Shown here piece by piece: positions 18,248 to 26,214 of a stretch of 64,000 nucleotides of DNA. The notes under the pieces are model-generated. The model made no database searches, was not told the origin of the DNA, and was given only the letters and a program-made list of their open reading frames with translations. Position numbers and translations under genes: made by a program. Within the stretch, counting starts at the first letter, position 1; every line of letters starts with the position of its first letter. Source of the DNA: Leisingera sp. JC1 (lineage in GTDB: Bacteria; Pseudomonadota; Alphaproteobacteria; Rhodobacterales; Rhodobacteraceae); contig NZ_LYUZ01000136.1 of assembly GCF_001679925.1 (NCBI RefSeq), forward strand, positions 1 to 64,000, in the 5' to 3' direction.

Positions 18248-18751
18248 ATGGCTGACAGAACACATACCGCAGGTGGCTGGGCCGCCTTCCGCAAAGGGGA
18301 AGAAGGCGCGGTGCTGGTGGAGTTTGCACTGATGCTGCCGGTGATGCTGCTGGTCTTTGCGGTGATCATCGAGGGCGGGCGGATGATGTGGTCTTATCAG
18401 GCTGCAATCTCCGGCGTGCGCGATGCGGCCCGCTACCTGGCGCGGGTGGCGCCGCAGAACATATGCTCCTCCGGCGGATCTGTGGACGCGCATCAGCCGC
18501 AACTGCTGGAAATCGTGCGCGAAAGCGTAACCGGAGATGCGCTGTTTCCGGCCAGCCTTGCGGTGACCTCCGTCACCCCCGGCCTGACCTGCCAGGCGGG
18601 CAGCTACCGGGTATCGCCGGCGCCGGTTGTGTCGGTGCGGGCGAACCTGACGATGACCTTTCCCTTTGCGGGTGTCTTTGAACTGAACGGTGGCAGCCGT
18701 GCCACCATCAATACGGTCATCACCGACCAGAGCCGGGTGTTCGGGACATGA
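18248..18751 (+). CDS. TadE-like pseudopilin (first copy)
   Basis: 167 residues from ATG 18248 (AGGTG 6 nt upstream); GTG 18239, overlapping the previous stop, would add three residues. The TadE signature is clear: GEEGAVLVEFALMLPVMLLVFAVIIEGGRMMWSYQAA, with the prepilin-peptidase-like Glu in VEFA. The C-terminal domain carries two Cys (ICSSGG, LTCQAG). TadE-type pseudopilins are processed by the prepilin peptidase and are needed for Flp pilus assembly. It overlaps the next gene by 4 nt (ATGA). Confidence 0.85.
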   Translation: MADRTHTAGGWAAFRKGEEGAVLVEFALMLPVMLLVFAVIIEGGRMMWSYQAAISGVRDAARYLARVAPQNICSSGGSVDAHQPQLLEIVRESVTGDALFPASLAVTSVTPGLTCQAGSYRVSPAPVVSVRANLTMTFPFAGVFELNGGSRATINTVITDQSRVFGT

Positions 18752-19392
18752 CGGCGCTGATGAAAGCATATGCGGCCCTGCGCCGGTTCCGCCGGGACCA
18801 GGGCGGCGCCGCGCTGGTGGAGCTGGGCGTGACCATCCCGCTGTTCCTGCTGTTGTTCATGGGCATCATCGATTTCGGCCGCATGGCGTTTCATTATGTG
18901 GTGGCGGAACGGGCAATGAATGTGGCGGCCCGGGTGGCCGCGGTGCGGCCGCCGGCCTGTGCCGGAGTGCCGGAAATCCACCGGCGCGACCCATCGGCCA
19001 CCGGCACGCCGCCCGAATTCGGCACCTCCTGCCGGGCGGGCACAGACATCTGCCTGGATGCGGGCACGGTGACCTGCGCGGGCAGTGCGGCCAATGCCAC
19101 GGCAAATGAAATCTGGGGACTGGTGCGCGGCGCCATGCCGCCGGATGCTACCATTGCCGCGCTTTCGTTCAGCTACAGCTACGACGGCAGCCTCGGTTTT
19201 CTGGGCGGACCCTATGTGCCCGTGGTCACGGTGGAGCTGCAGAACCAGACATTCCAATTCGTGTCGCCGCTGGGGCGGCTGGCGGCGCTTGCCGGTGCGG
19301 CGGGGGGATCCGGCCTCGGCGCTGCGGTGCCGTTCCCACCGATGAGCGTCTCGTTGCCGGGCGAGGACCTTGCACTGGGCCAGAGCGGCTGA
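18748..19392 (+). CDS. TadE-like pseudopilin (second copy)
   Basis: 214 residues. Basic leader, then DQGGAALVELGVTIPLFLLLFMGIIDFGRMAFHY, the TadE signature with Glu at +5 of the pilin-like helix. The secreted part contains four Cys (PPACAG, TSCRAG, DICLDAG, VTCAGS), probably two disulfides, and a Pro-rich C-terminus. Translationally coupled to the first TadE gene by ATGA. Having two TadE genes plus a TadG-like gene is common in alphaproteobacterial Tad loci. Confidence 0.85.
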   Translation: MTALMKAYAALRRFRRDQGGAALVELGVTIPLFLLLFMGIIDFGRMAFHYVVAERAMNVAARVAAVRPPACAGVPEIHRRDPSATGTPPEFGTSCRAGTDICLDAGTVTCAGSAANATANEIWGLVRGAMPPDATIAALSFSYSYDGSLGFLGGPYVPVVTVELQNQTFQFVSPLGRLAALAGAAGGSGLGAAVPFPPMSVSLPGEDLALGQSG

Positions 19393-19415
19393 AGCGATAG
19401 AGAAAGGAGAGGCCG

Positions 19416-20648
19416 ATGCAGGCTGAAACACAATCCATCGTGGTCATCTCAAAGGATCCGGCTGTCTGTGCCCTGGTTGCCAGCGTGGCACAGTTCCAGC
19501 CCGGAACCGGGGTGAAGAAATGCGCGTCTGCGCTCAGCGAAATCAATGGCACCGCGCTGCAGCTGGCCAAGGATAACGACCTGATCATCTTCCGCGCCGG
19601 GGCGGAAGCGGCCACTGATGCCGCAGCGGTGAAGGAGATGCTGCGCCACACCGGCGGCGCGGCGCGGGTTCTGGCGCTGGCGGATGCCAGCATGCCGTTC
19701 GCAGATCTGCGGCTGCTGACAGAGGCCGGGGTGCAGGATGTGCTGCCGGAAACCGCCTCTGCTGACGAGATGTCCGCCGCGATCCGCAAATGCCTGAAGG
19801 CAGAGGAGACGCAACCGGCCCGTGGCGGCACTGCCCGCGGCAGCCGCGACGGAATGGTGGTTGCAATCAGCCAGTCCTGCGGCGGTGCGGGTGCAACGAC
19901 GCTGGCAGTGAACCTGGCGGACTGTCTGACCCGGCGCCGCGGCTTGCGGCGGCAGGAAGCGGAGTTCAAGGTAGCCCTCTTGGACCTGGATCTGCAGTTC
20001 GGTGCCGTCGGCAGCTTCCTCGACCTGCCGCCGAACCGCTGCCTGTACGAACTGGCAAGCGAGGGGTTCGTTCCCGACGATGTCTTTGCCGAGCAATCGA
20101 TGAGCGAGGCGGCCCCCGGCCTGTGGGTGCTGGCTGCCCCGGCGGAGATCGCGCCGCTGCATGCGCTGAAACCGGAACAGGTGCAGGCGCTGGTTGCGCA
20201 TTTGCGCCAGCAGTTCGATTTCGTGGTGATCGGCCTGCCGCGGGCGCTGGCGGAGTGGCTGACGCCGGTTCTGGAAGCCAGCGAGCGGCTGCTGATGGTG
20301 ACCTGCAGTTCGGTGCCAGCCATCAGCCAGGCGCGGCGGCTGCTGGATTTCTACACTGAGGCCAGCATGAACCTGCAGACCGACATCGTGATCAGCCGCG
20401 AACGCAAGCCGATGATCGCTGCGAGCCATCACAAAGAAGCCTCCAAGCTGCTGCAGAAGCCGTTCAAGTACTGGCTGCCCAACGATCCCTCGGCAGCCTC
20501 TGCGGCGGCAGACCGGGGGGTGCCGCTGTCGGCAGCGGCCGGGCGTTCCAGCCTTGCCAAGGCGATCCGGCGGCTGTCCCGGGATTTGATTGAGACCAAA
20601 AAGGCCCGTGCCGCCGCGGCGCAGCCTCAGCACGGAAAGGCGGTTTGA
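19416..20648 (+). CDS. cpaE: Tad pilus localisation ATPase-like protein CpaE/TadZ
   Basis: 410 residues. The N-terminal ~120 residues form an atypical receiver-like domain (VVISKDPAVCALVASVAQ, LALADASMPFADL). A ParA/MinD-like domain follows. Its P-loop is degenerate: SQSCGGAGATTLAVNLAD, lacking both the signature lysine and the usual Walker A lysine (GKT becomes GAT). Known CpaE/TadZ proteins target the Tad machine to the pole and often have altered P-loops. The Walker B-like strand KVALLDLDLQFG is intact. AAAGGAGAG ribosome site. It lies directly before cpaF with one base between stop and start. Confidence 0.88.
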   Translation: MQAETQSIVVISKDPAVCALVASVAQFQPGTGVKKCASALSEINGTALQLAKDNDLIIFRAGAEAATDAAAVKEMLRHTGGAARVLALADASMPFADLRLLTEAGVQDVLPETASADEMSAAIRKCLKAEETQPARGGTARGSRDGMVVAISQSCGGAGATTLAVNLADCLTRRRGLRRQEAEFKVALLDLDLQFGAVGSFLDLPPNRCLYELASEGFVPDDVFAEQSMSEAAPGLWVLAAPAEIAPLHALKPEQVQALVAHLRQQFDFVVIGLPRALAEWLTPVLEASERLLMVTCSSVPAISQARRLLDFYTEASMNLQTDIVISRERKPMIAASHHKEASKLLQKPFKYWLPNDPSAASAAADRGVPLSAAAGRSSLAKAIRRLSRDLIETKKARAAAAQPQHGKAV

Positions 20649-20649
20649 G

Positions 20650-22041
20650 ATGTTCAGGAATTTTGGCAAGCGAACAGAAGATGCCGCCCCGGACACGGTG
20701 GTGCCGCTGTGGCCGGAGGCCGGCGCGCAGCCGCCTGCAGCAGAGCCGGACACCAGCGGGGAAAGCCGCAAGCTGGCTGTCTTTCTGGAGCTGAAAAGCC
20801 GGATGCACGAGGCGGTGATCGACCGGCTGAACCTGGCCGTGATCGACAAGGTGGAGCCGGAGGAGCTGCGCCGCGAGGTGGCGGCGCTGGTCAGCGATGT
20901 GCTGGCCGAGGAGAACAACCCGCTGCGCGCCGATGAATTCCGCCGCCTGGTGGATGAGCTGATCGACGAGGTGCTGGGGCTTGGCCCGCTGGAGCCCCTG
21001 CTGGCGGATCCCGGCATCAACGACATTCTGGTCAATGGCCATCAGACGGTCTTTGTTGAACGCAGCGGTGTGCTGGAGCAGACCGGCGTTCGGTTCCGGG
21101 ACGAAAAGCACCTGTTGCGGATTATCGACAAGGTGGTCTCGCGCGTCGGGCGCCGGGTGGATGAGAGCAATCCCTGGGTGGATGCGCGGCTGGAGGACGG
21201 CAGCCGGGTCAATGCGATCATCCGGCCCTGCGCCATCGACGGCCCGTCGCTGTCGATCCGCAAGTTCGCCCGTGACCCGCTGACAATGGAGAAACTGGTG
21301 GCCGGTAACGCGCTGAACGGCCGCGCTGCGGCCTTTCTGCAGGCGCTGGTCGAAGCGCGCGTCAACATCCTGATCTCCGGCGGCACCGGTTCCGGCAAGA
21401 CCACGATGCTGAATGCGATTTCCGCCGGTATCGACCCGCGCTCGCGGATCGTTACCATCGAGGACGCGGCAGAGCTGCAGCTCCAGCAGGCCCATGTGGT
21501 GCGGCTCGAAACCCGCCCGCCCAACCCGTCGGGCGGCGGTGCTGTCAGCCAGCGCGACCTGGTGCGTAACGCCCTGCGGATGCGGCCGGACCGGATCATT
21601 GTCGGCGAGGTGCGCGGTGCCGAGACTTTTGACATGCTGCAGGCGATGAACACCGGCCATGACGGCTCGATGACAACGGTGCACGCTAATTCCGCCCGCG
21701 ACGCGCTGGGCCGGATTGAGCAGATGGTCTCGATGATGGGAATGGAACTGCCGCTGGCGGCAATCCGGGCGCAGATCGCCTCGGGCCTGCAGATCATCGT
21801 GCAGCTGGCCCGCCTGTCGGACGGGCAGCGCAGGGTTATCAGCATCTCTGAGCTCACTGGCCTGGAAGGCGAGGTGATCACCATGCAGGACATCTTTGTG
21901 TTCCGCCGGACGGGCAAAACTGCCGATGGCGGCATCGCAGGCGAATTCATCCCGACCGGCATCCGGCCGCAGTGCGCAGCCCTGCTGGAGGCTGCGGGTG
22001 TGGGCTTTGACGGCAATTTGTTCCAGCCGGAGGGCGCCTGA
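20650..22041 (+). CDS. cpaF: Tad pilus assembly ATPase CpaF/TadA
   Basis: 463 residues, secretion ATPase of the VirB11/PilT family that powers Flp pilus extension. N-terminal domain to about 150 (LGPLEPLLADPGINDILVNG), Walker A ISGGTGSGKTTMLNAIS, Asp box TIEDAAELQL, Walker B RPDRIIVGEVRGAETFDML, and His box HDGSMTTVHANSARDAL. All the catalytic elements are present. The start at 20650 is one base after the cpaE stop; a longer frame from 20590 would run inside cpaE. Its stop overlaps the tadB start (TGATG). Confidence 0.95.
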   Translation: MFRNFGKRTEDAAPDTVVPLWPEAGAQPPAAEPDTSGESRKLAVFLELKSRMHEAVIDRLNLAVIDKVEPEELRREVAALVSDVLAEENNPLRADEFRRLVDELIDEVLGLGPLEPLLADPGINDILVNGHQTVFVERSGVLEQTGVRFRDEKHLLRIIDKVVSRVGRRVDESNPWVDARLEDGSRVNAIIRPCAIDGPSLSIRKFARDPLTMEKLVAGNALNGRAAAFLQALVEARVNILISGGTGSGKTTMLNAISAGIDPRSRIVTIEDAAELQLQQAHVVRLETRPPNPSGGGAVSQRDLVRNALRMRPDRIIVGEVRGAETFDMLQAMNTGHDGSMTTVHANSARDALGRIEQMVSMMGMELPLAAIRAQIASGLQIIVQLARLSDGQRRVISISELTGLEGEVITMQDIFVFRRTGKTADGGIAGEFIPTGIRPQCAALLEAAGVGFDGNLFQPEGA

Positions 22042-23033
22042 TGCTGAAGGATCTCATGAACGAAGTGCACAGCTGGAACGGCCAGCTGGGGGGCTACGCG
22101 GTCTATTGCGGCATTGCAGTCGGCCTGCTGCTGCTTATGTCCGGGCTGCGGCAGATGCTGGGCCGCAAGGGCCGTTCGGCGGCCTCCCGCGGCCGCCGCA
22201 TGCGGATGATCGCGCAGGGGCGCAATGGCACTGAACGTCTCGCCATCCTCAAGCCGGCGCAGCATCGGACCGGCTGGCAGCGCATTCCCGTTGCAGGGGA
22301 ACTGCCGCAGATCCTGCGCCAGGCGGATGTGCTGCTGAGCCCGGGCCTGTTCTGGCTTGGCTGCTGCGTGCTGACGGTGCTTTTGTCGGTGGCGGCGGCG
22401 GGATATGCGGGATTGCGTCAGGGAATTGTGATCGGGGTCATTGGCGGTTTTGGCGTGCCGTTTGCACTGCTGCTCAGCCAGCAGCGCAAGAAAATGGACA
22501 AGCTGATGCACCAGCTGCCGGACACGCTGGAGATGCTGGCACGCGGCCTCAAAGTGGGCCATCCGCTGAACAACTCGATCGGCATCGCTGCCCGCGAAAT
22601 GCCGGATCCAGCAGGCACCGAGCTGGGCATTATCTATGACCAGGTGACCTATGGTGACGATCTGCCGGATGCGGTGCAGGAATTCGCGGACCGGACCGGG
22701 CTGGAAGACGCCCAGTACCTGGCCGCCAGCATCAGCATCCAGCACGGCACCGGCAGCGACCTGTCGGTGATGCTGGAAACCCTGTCGCGGGTCATTCGCG
22801 GCCGGATTGCCCTGCGCCGCAAGGTGCATGCGCTGGCCTCCGAGGGGAGGCTGACCGCCTGGATGCTGTCGGCGCTGCCGCTGGTGATCTTTGCGACCGT
22901 TTCGGTGCTGACGCCGGACTACTACGCGGGCGTGGCGGAGGATCCGCTGTTCCGGCCGATGATGGGTGGAATTGCCGTGCTGACTGTGCTGAACGCGCTG
23001 ATGCTGCGCAAACTTGTCAACTTCAGGATCTGA
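22041..23033 (+). CDS. tadB: Tad pilus inner-membrane platform protein TadB
   Basis: 330 residues, GspF/PilC-like (type II secretion F domain) membrane protein. TM segments occur near residues 15-35, 105-145 and in the C-terminus (AWMLSALPLVIFATVSVLT and PMMGGIAVLTVLNALML). The cytoplasmic F-domain signature LPDTLEMLARGLKVGHPLNNSI is between them. It pairs with TadC to form the platform under the CpaF ATPase. Its ATG overlaps the cpaF stop. Confidence 0.92.
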   Translation: MLKDLMNEVHSWNGQLGGYAVYCGIAVGLLLLMSGLRQMLGRKGRSAASRGRRMRMIAQGRNGTERLAILKPAQHRTGWQRIPVAGELPQILRQADVLLSPGLFWLGCCVLTVLLSVAAAGYAGLRQGIVIGVIGGFGVPFALLLSQQRKKMDKLMHQLPDTLEMLARGLKVGHPLNNSIGIAAREMPDPAGTELGIIYDQVTYGDDLPDAVQEFADRTGLEDAQYLAASISIQHGTGSDLSVMLETLSRVIRGRIALRRKVHALASEGRLTAWMLSALPLVIFATVSVLTPDYYAGVAEDPLFRPMMGGIAVLTVLNALMLRKLVNFRI

Positions 23034-23048
23034 CCGGGGAGATCTGCC

Positions 23049-24050
23049 ATGGACACGTTCGTCACAGGATTCTTGACACAAACCGGGCTGGCCCCCGGCG
23101 CATTGGCCGCCGCCGCTGTGGCTGCGGCGGTGCTGCTGCTCTACTTCGGTGCTGCCGCCAGCCTGGCCCGGAAATCGCCCGCTGCGGCGCGGCTGTCGTC
23201 GCTGGGCGAAGCCCGCCGCCGCCATTCCCGCGATCTGGCACTGCTGAAGGCGCCGGCTGACCAGCCTGGCGGGCTGATGAAGGCCTTTGTTCCTGCCAGT
23301 CTGACGGAACGCTCGGGACTGGAGAATAAGCTCTCGCAGGCCGGGTTCTCGCAAGCCGGGGCGCTGCGCACTTTCACTCTGATCCGGGTTTTGCTGGGGC
23401 TGGCGCTGCCGGGTGTGCTGTTGCTGGTCATTGCGGCCGTCAAGACACCGGGCTTGCTGCCGCCCAATCCGGTTACCGCCCAGGTGGCGGGCTGGACCAA
23501 CATGCAGGTCTTCCAGGCGCTGAGCGGTCTTGTGGGGGCGGGCTTCTTCGGCCCGGTCTATGTGCTGAACGCCCGCGCCGCTGCCCGCCGCCGCCGGATT
23601 GAGGACGCTTTTCCCAACGCGCTGGACCTGATGCGCATTTCGGTGGATTCCGGGCTGGGCTTTGACGCCGCCATGACCCGGGTCGGCAACGAACTGGCGC
23701 TGGTTTCGCCGGATCTGGCTTTTGAACTGCTCAGCGTGCAGCGGCAGATTCAGGCGGGCCGGGCGCGGCAGGATGCGCTGCTCGATATGGCCGGGCGCAC
23801 CGGGGTCGAGACGGTCCGGTCGTTTGCCAATGTGGCCCTGCAGTCAATGCAGTTCGGCACCAGCATGGCGTCGGCGCTGGCCACATATTCCGAGGATCTG
23901 CGCAACCAGCGGGAAATGCGCGCGCAGGAAATGGCCAGCAAGCTGCCGGTCAAGATGTCGGCGGTTCTGGCCTCCCTGATGCTGCCTGCGCTGATCATGA
24001 TCACTATCGGCCCGGTCGTAATCCGTTATGTCCGCTTCATTGCAAACTGA
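23049..24050 (+). CDS. tadC: Tad pilus inner-membrane platform protein TadC
   Basis: 333 residues, second F-domain membrane protein. N-terminal TM (about 14-38), a TM pair near 110-180 and a C-terminal TM (SAVLASLMLPALIMITIGPVVI). The F-domain motif is AFPNALDLMRISVDSGLGFDAAM. It lies 15 bases after tadB and is the last gene of the co-directional block before a 250-base gap. TadD (TPR pilotin-like lipoprotein), often encoded next, is absent. Confidence 0.92.
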   Translation: MDTFVTGFLTQTGLAPGALAAAAVAAAVLLLYFGAAASLARKSPAAARLSSLGEARRRHSRDLALLKAPADQPGGLMKAFVPASLTERSGLENKLSQAGFSQAGALRTFTLIRVLLGLALPGVLLLVIAAVKTPGLLPPNPVTAQVAGWTNMQVFQALSGLVGAGFFGPVYVLNARAAARRRRIEDAFPNALDLMRISVDSGLGFDAAMTRVGNELALVSPDLAFELLSVQRQIQAGRARQDALLDMAGRTGVETVRSFANVALQSMQFGTSMASALATYSEDLRNQREMRAQEMASKLPVKMSAVLASLMLPALIMITIGPVVIRYVRFIAN

Positions 24051-24300
24051 TTCGAAATCAGCTTGGACAATTGCTGTTTCTGGCTGCAATTGGTTCAGTA
24101 AAACATGTTCCAAAGACTGAATGAGTCGCCCTAAAATTGTAAATTTGCGCGGCTGGCCGCATTTTTCGTCAAATTCTTGACGCAATTGAATGAACCGGCC
24201 AGCATGAGGGGACACAATAGGGAGTTGATTGGTACGGGCGCTTGCTAAGTTACTAAAAGCGCTATGTTAAAAGTTAATATTGCTGTGGGGGATGCGCGTT

Positions 24301-25140
24301 ATGGGGACCAATGCGCTATTTGACACCCACACCATTCGGGCTGCTGAGGCCGGAATGATCGCGCCAATTGCGCGATGGTGTGAGTGTTTGCACGGCTGTG
24401 CGCCTTTCAGGGACGCGTTGAGCGGACTGGCGGCGGCCATTAAAGGCGAAGCAGCTGCAATTTGCAGGGTATCAACCGGCCAGGGCCGGGCTTCCGGATC
24501 AGTTTTCTTTGACAGGGCTGCGGGCAGCGGGAACGGACTGCCATTAGAGCGCTCCTTTGCCCGCTCGGTTCTGGGCAGTTATCTGGACAAGGCCAAACCC
24601 GGTGCGATCTGGTACAAATCCATGAGCGATGAAGCGGCGGATCCGGTTCTGGACCGGTTCCATATGTCCCGCAAATTGGTGGAGCTGGCGGTGATCCCGC
24701 TGTCGTCCGGCAAGCAGCACACCGATTTCCTGGAAATTCATTTCTCAACCCGGCCCGGTGCGGTGCAGCAGGCGCTGCTGAACATCATTTCCGGCACCCT
24801 GGTGCGGACATGGACCAACCGCTCGCCAGGGCTCTACGCCGAGGCTTGCCTGACAGAGCGGCGCGCGGCCCGCGGGGCCGGTGTCCAGGCGCATCTGCTG
24901 AGCATGGACAACCCGGCCCAGCTGAGCCGCGCCGAATACCGCGTTTGCGTTCTGTTGAGCAAAGGGCAGACAGCCAAGCGCGTGCAAGCCGACCTTGGGA
25001 TCTCGAAATCGACGCTGCGCACTCATCTGCGCAACATCTACGCCAAGACCCAGACCGGCAACATGAGCGAGCTGGTTTACCGGCTGGTTTCGGTCGACAG
25101 CTTCTCAGGGCAGGTGCCGCGGCGCAATTCGGCCGCATGA
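24301..25140 (+). CDS. LuxR-family regulator within the Tad locus
   Basis: 279 residues from ATG 24301 (GGGGGAT ahead of it); ATG 24292 and TTG 24280 are alternatives. The C-terminal ~65 residues are a GerE/LuxR HTH (QLSRAEYRVCVLLSKGQTAKRVQADLG, then SKSTLRTHLRNIYAKT). The N-terminal ~200 residues resemble a GAF/PAS-like sensory domain, with no receiver Asp pattern and no clear autoinducer-binding signature. Its ATGA overlap with the prepilin peptidase gene couples them. It probably controls the pilus genes, perhaps in response to a small signal (inference). The 250-base upstream gap is AT-rich and likely carries its own promoter (TTGCTA and TATGTT about 17 nt apart near 24242-24270). Confidence 0.82.
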   Translation: MGTNALFDTHTIRAAEAGMIAPIARWCECLHGCAPFRDALSGLAAAIKGEAAAICRVSTGQGRASGSVFFDRAAGSGNGLPLERSFARSVLGSYLDKAKPGAIWYKSMSDEAADPVLDRFHMSRKLVELAVIPLSSGKQHTDFLEIHFSTRPGAVQQALLNIISGTLVRTWTNRSPGLYAEACLTERRAARGAGVQAHLLSMDNPAQLSRAEYRVCVLLSKGQTAKRVQADLGISKSTLRTHLRNIYAKTQTGNMSELVYRLVSVDSFSGQVPRRNSAA

Positions 25141-25619
25141 CGGGGGGGACGGATCTCCTGCCGCTGGCAGCGGCAATGCCGGTTCTGATCCTGGCTGCAG
25201 CGGGGGATCTGCGGCACCTTCGGATATCCAACCGGCTGATGCTGGCAATGGCGGCGGTCTTTCTGCTGACAGGGCCGATGCTGCCGCTGGCGGAAACCGG
25301 GCTGCGCCTGGTGGCGGCTGCCGTGGTCTTCGCTTTGTGCTTTGCGCTGTTCTGCGGCGGGGTGCTGGCGGGGGGGGACGTCAAGATGATGGCACTGGCC
25401 ATGCTGTTTGTGCCGTCCTCCGCGCTGGCCGCCTTTGGCTGGAGTTTCAGCGCTGCAATGCTCACCGTGCCCTTGGCTTTGATGCTGCTGGGCCGGACAG
25501 AGGCCGCCGCCGGCTGTCGGCATTGGGCCTCGCTTCAGACGCCAGGGAAATTGCCGATGGGGGCGGCCATTTCCCTGGCGCTGATGCTCTTGCTGATTGT
25601 CCAGGCCGCCAAGGTCTGA
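25137..25619 (+). CDS. cpaA: A24 prepilin peptidase (CpaA/TadV)
   Basis: 160 residues, polytopic aspartic protease that cleaves Flp and TadE-type prepilins. Both catalytic Asp motifs are visible: AAAGDLRHLRISNRL (Asp about 23) and LAGGDVKMMALAM (the GxGD-type site). About five hydrophobic helices. Small like other TadV enzymes, with no N-methyltransferase domain. The start overlaps the LuxR stop (ATGA). The locus thus has its own processing enzyme although the secretin gene is missing. Confidence 0.9.
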   Translation: MTGGTDLLPLAAAMPVLILAAAGDLRHLRISNRLMLAMAAVFLLTGPMLPLAETGLRLVAAAVVFALCFALFCGGVLAGGDVKMMALAMLFVPSSALAAFGWSFSAAMLTVPLALMLLGRTEAAAGCRHWASLQTPGKLPMGAAISLALMLLLIVQAAKV

Positions 25620-25640
25620 CCCTGAAAGGCTGCAGAAGCC

Positions 25641-26099
25641 TCAGCGGGCAGGCGGAAACACTGCCGTCCGCTTGACCGTTCCATAGACAAAACTGGTGTC
25701 GATGGAGGCGATGCCGCCAACCGGGTGGATGCGGGTGCGGATGAATTCCTCATAGGCCTCCAGATCCGGCACCAGAACCCGCAGCTGATAATCCATCGCG
25801 CCGGTCAGGACGTGGCACTCCAGCACTTCGTCGATCAATTGCATCTTGCGCTCGAAATTCTTCACATCCGCCTCGCCGTGCCGCTCCAGCTTGATGCGGA
25901 CAAAGACGGTGATCGGCAGCCCGTAGGATTTGGCATCAACCACCGCGCTGTAGCCCTGGATCACTCCCTGCGCCTCCAGATTGCGCACCCGCCGCAAACA
26001 GGGGGAAGGGGAGAGGTTCACCGCCTCCGCCAGATCCTGGTTGGTCATCCGCCCGTCGCGTTGCAGGACGCGGATGATCTGGCGGTCCTTGCTGTCCAT
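25641..26099 (-). CDS. mdeR: Lrp/AsnC-family regulator of methionine catabolism
   Basis: 152 residues. HTH MDSKDRQIIRVLQRDGRMTNQ / LAEAVNLSPSPCLRRVRNLE, then the RAM ligand-binding domain (ECHVLTGAMDYQLRVLVPDL). The start at 26099 follows GGAGTG; the 50-codon upstream extension would cross the promoter and is rejected. Divergent from mdeA with 115 bases between, the same layout as the mdeR-mdeAB genes of Pseudomonas putida, where the Lrp-type MdeR controls the lyase operon. By analogy it responds to methionine or a related amino acid. The symbol rests on context. Confidence 0.82.
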   Translation of the reverse strand: MDSKDRQIIRVLQRDGRMTNQDLAEAVNLSPSPCLRRVRNLEAQGVIQGYSAVVDAKSYGLPITVFVRIKLERHGEADVKNFERKMQLIDEVLECHVLTGAMDYQLRVLVPDLEAYEEFIRTRIHPVGGIASIDTSFVYGTVKRTAVFPPAR

Positions 26100-26214
26100 T
26101 TTGCACTCCTGTTTGGCAGATTCTGCCAACATCAATACCTGTGCAGAAATATTTCGCAATCCATTGCCGCAAAAACAATCGGATGATGCCTGCAACAACA
26201 GACAGGAGCATCCC

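Noticed and set aside
19449-21035. 528-codon minus-strand frame opposite cpaE/cpaF
   Set aside because: Antisense to two well-supported Tad genes and without a recognisable domain; typical GC-rich shadow.
21042-23354. 770-codon minus-strand frame opposite cpaF/tadB
   Set aside because: Overlaps the catalytic ATPase and membrane genes completely; low-complexity Arg/Gln/His content.
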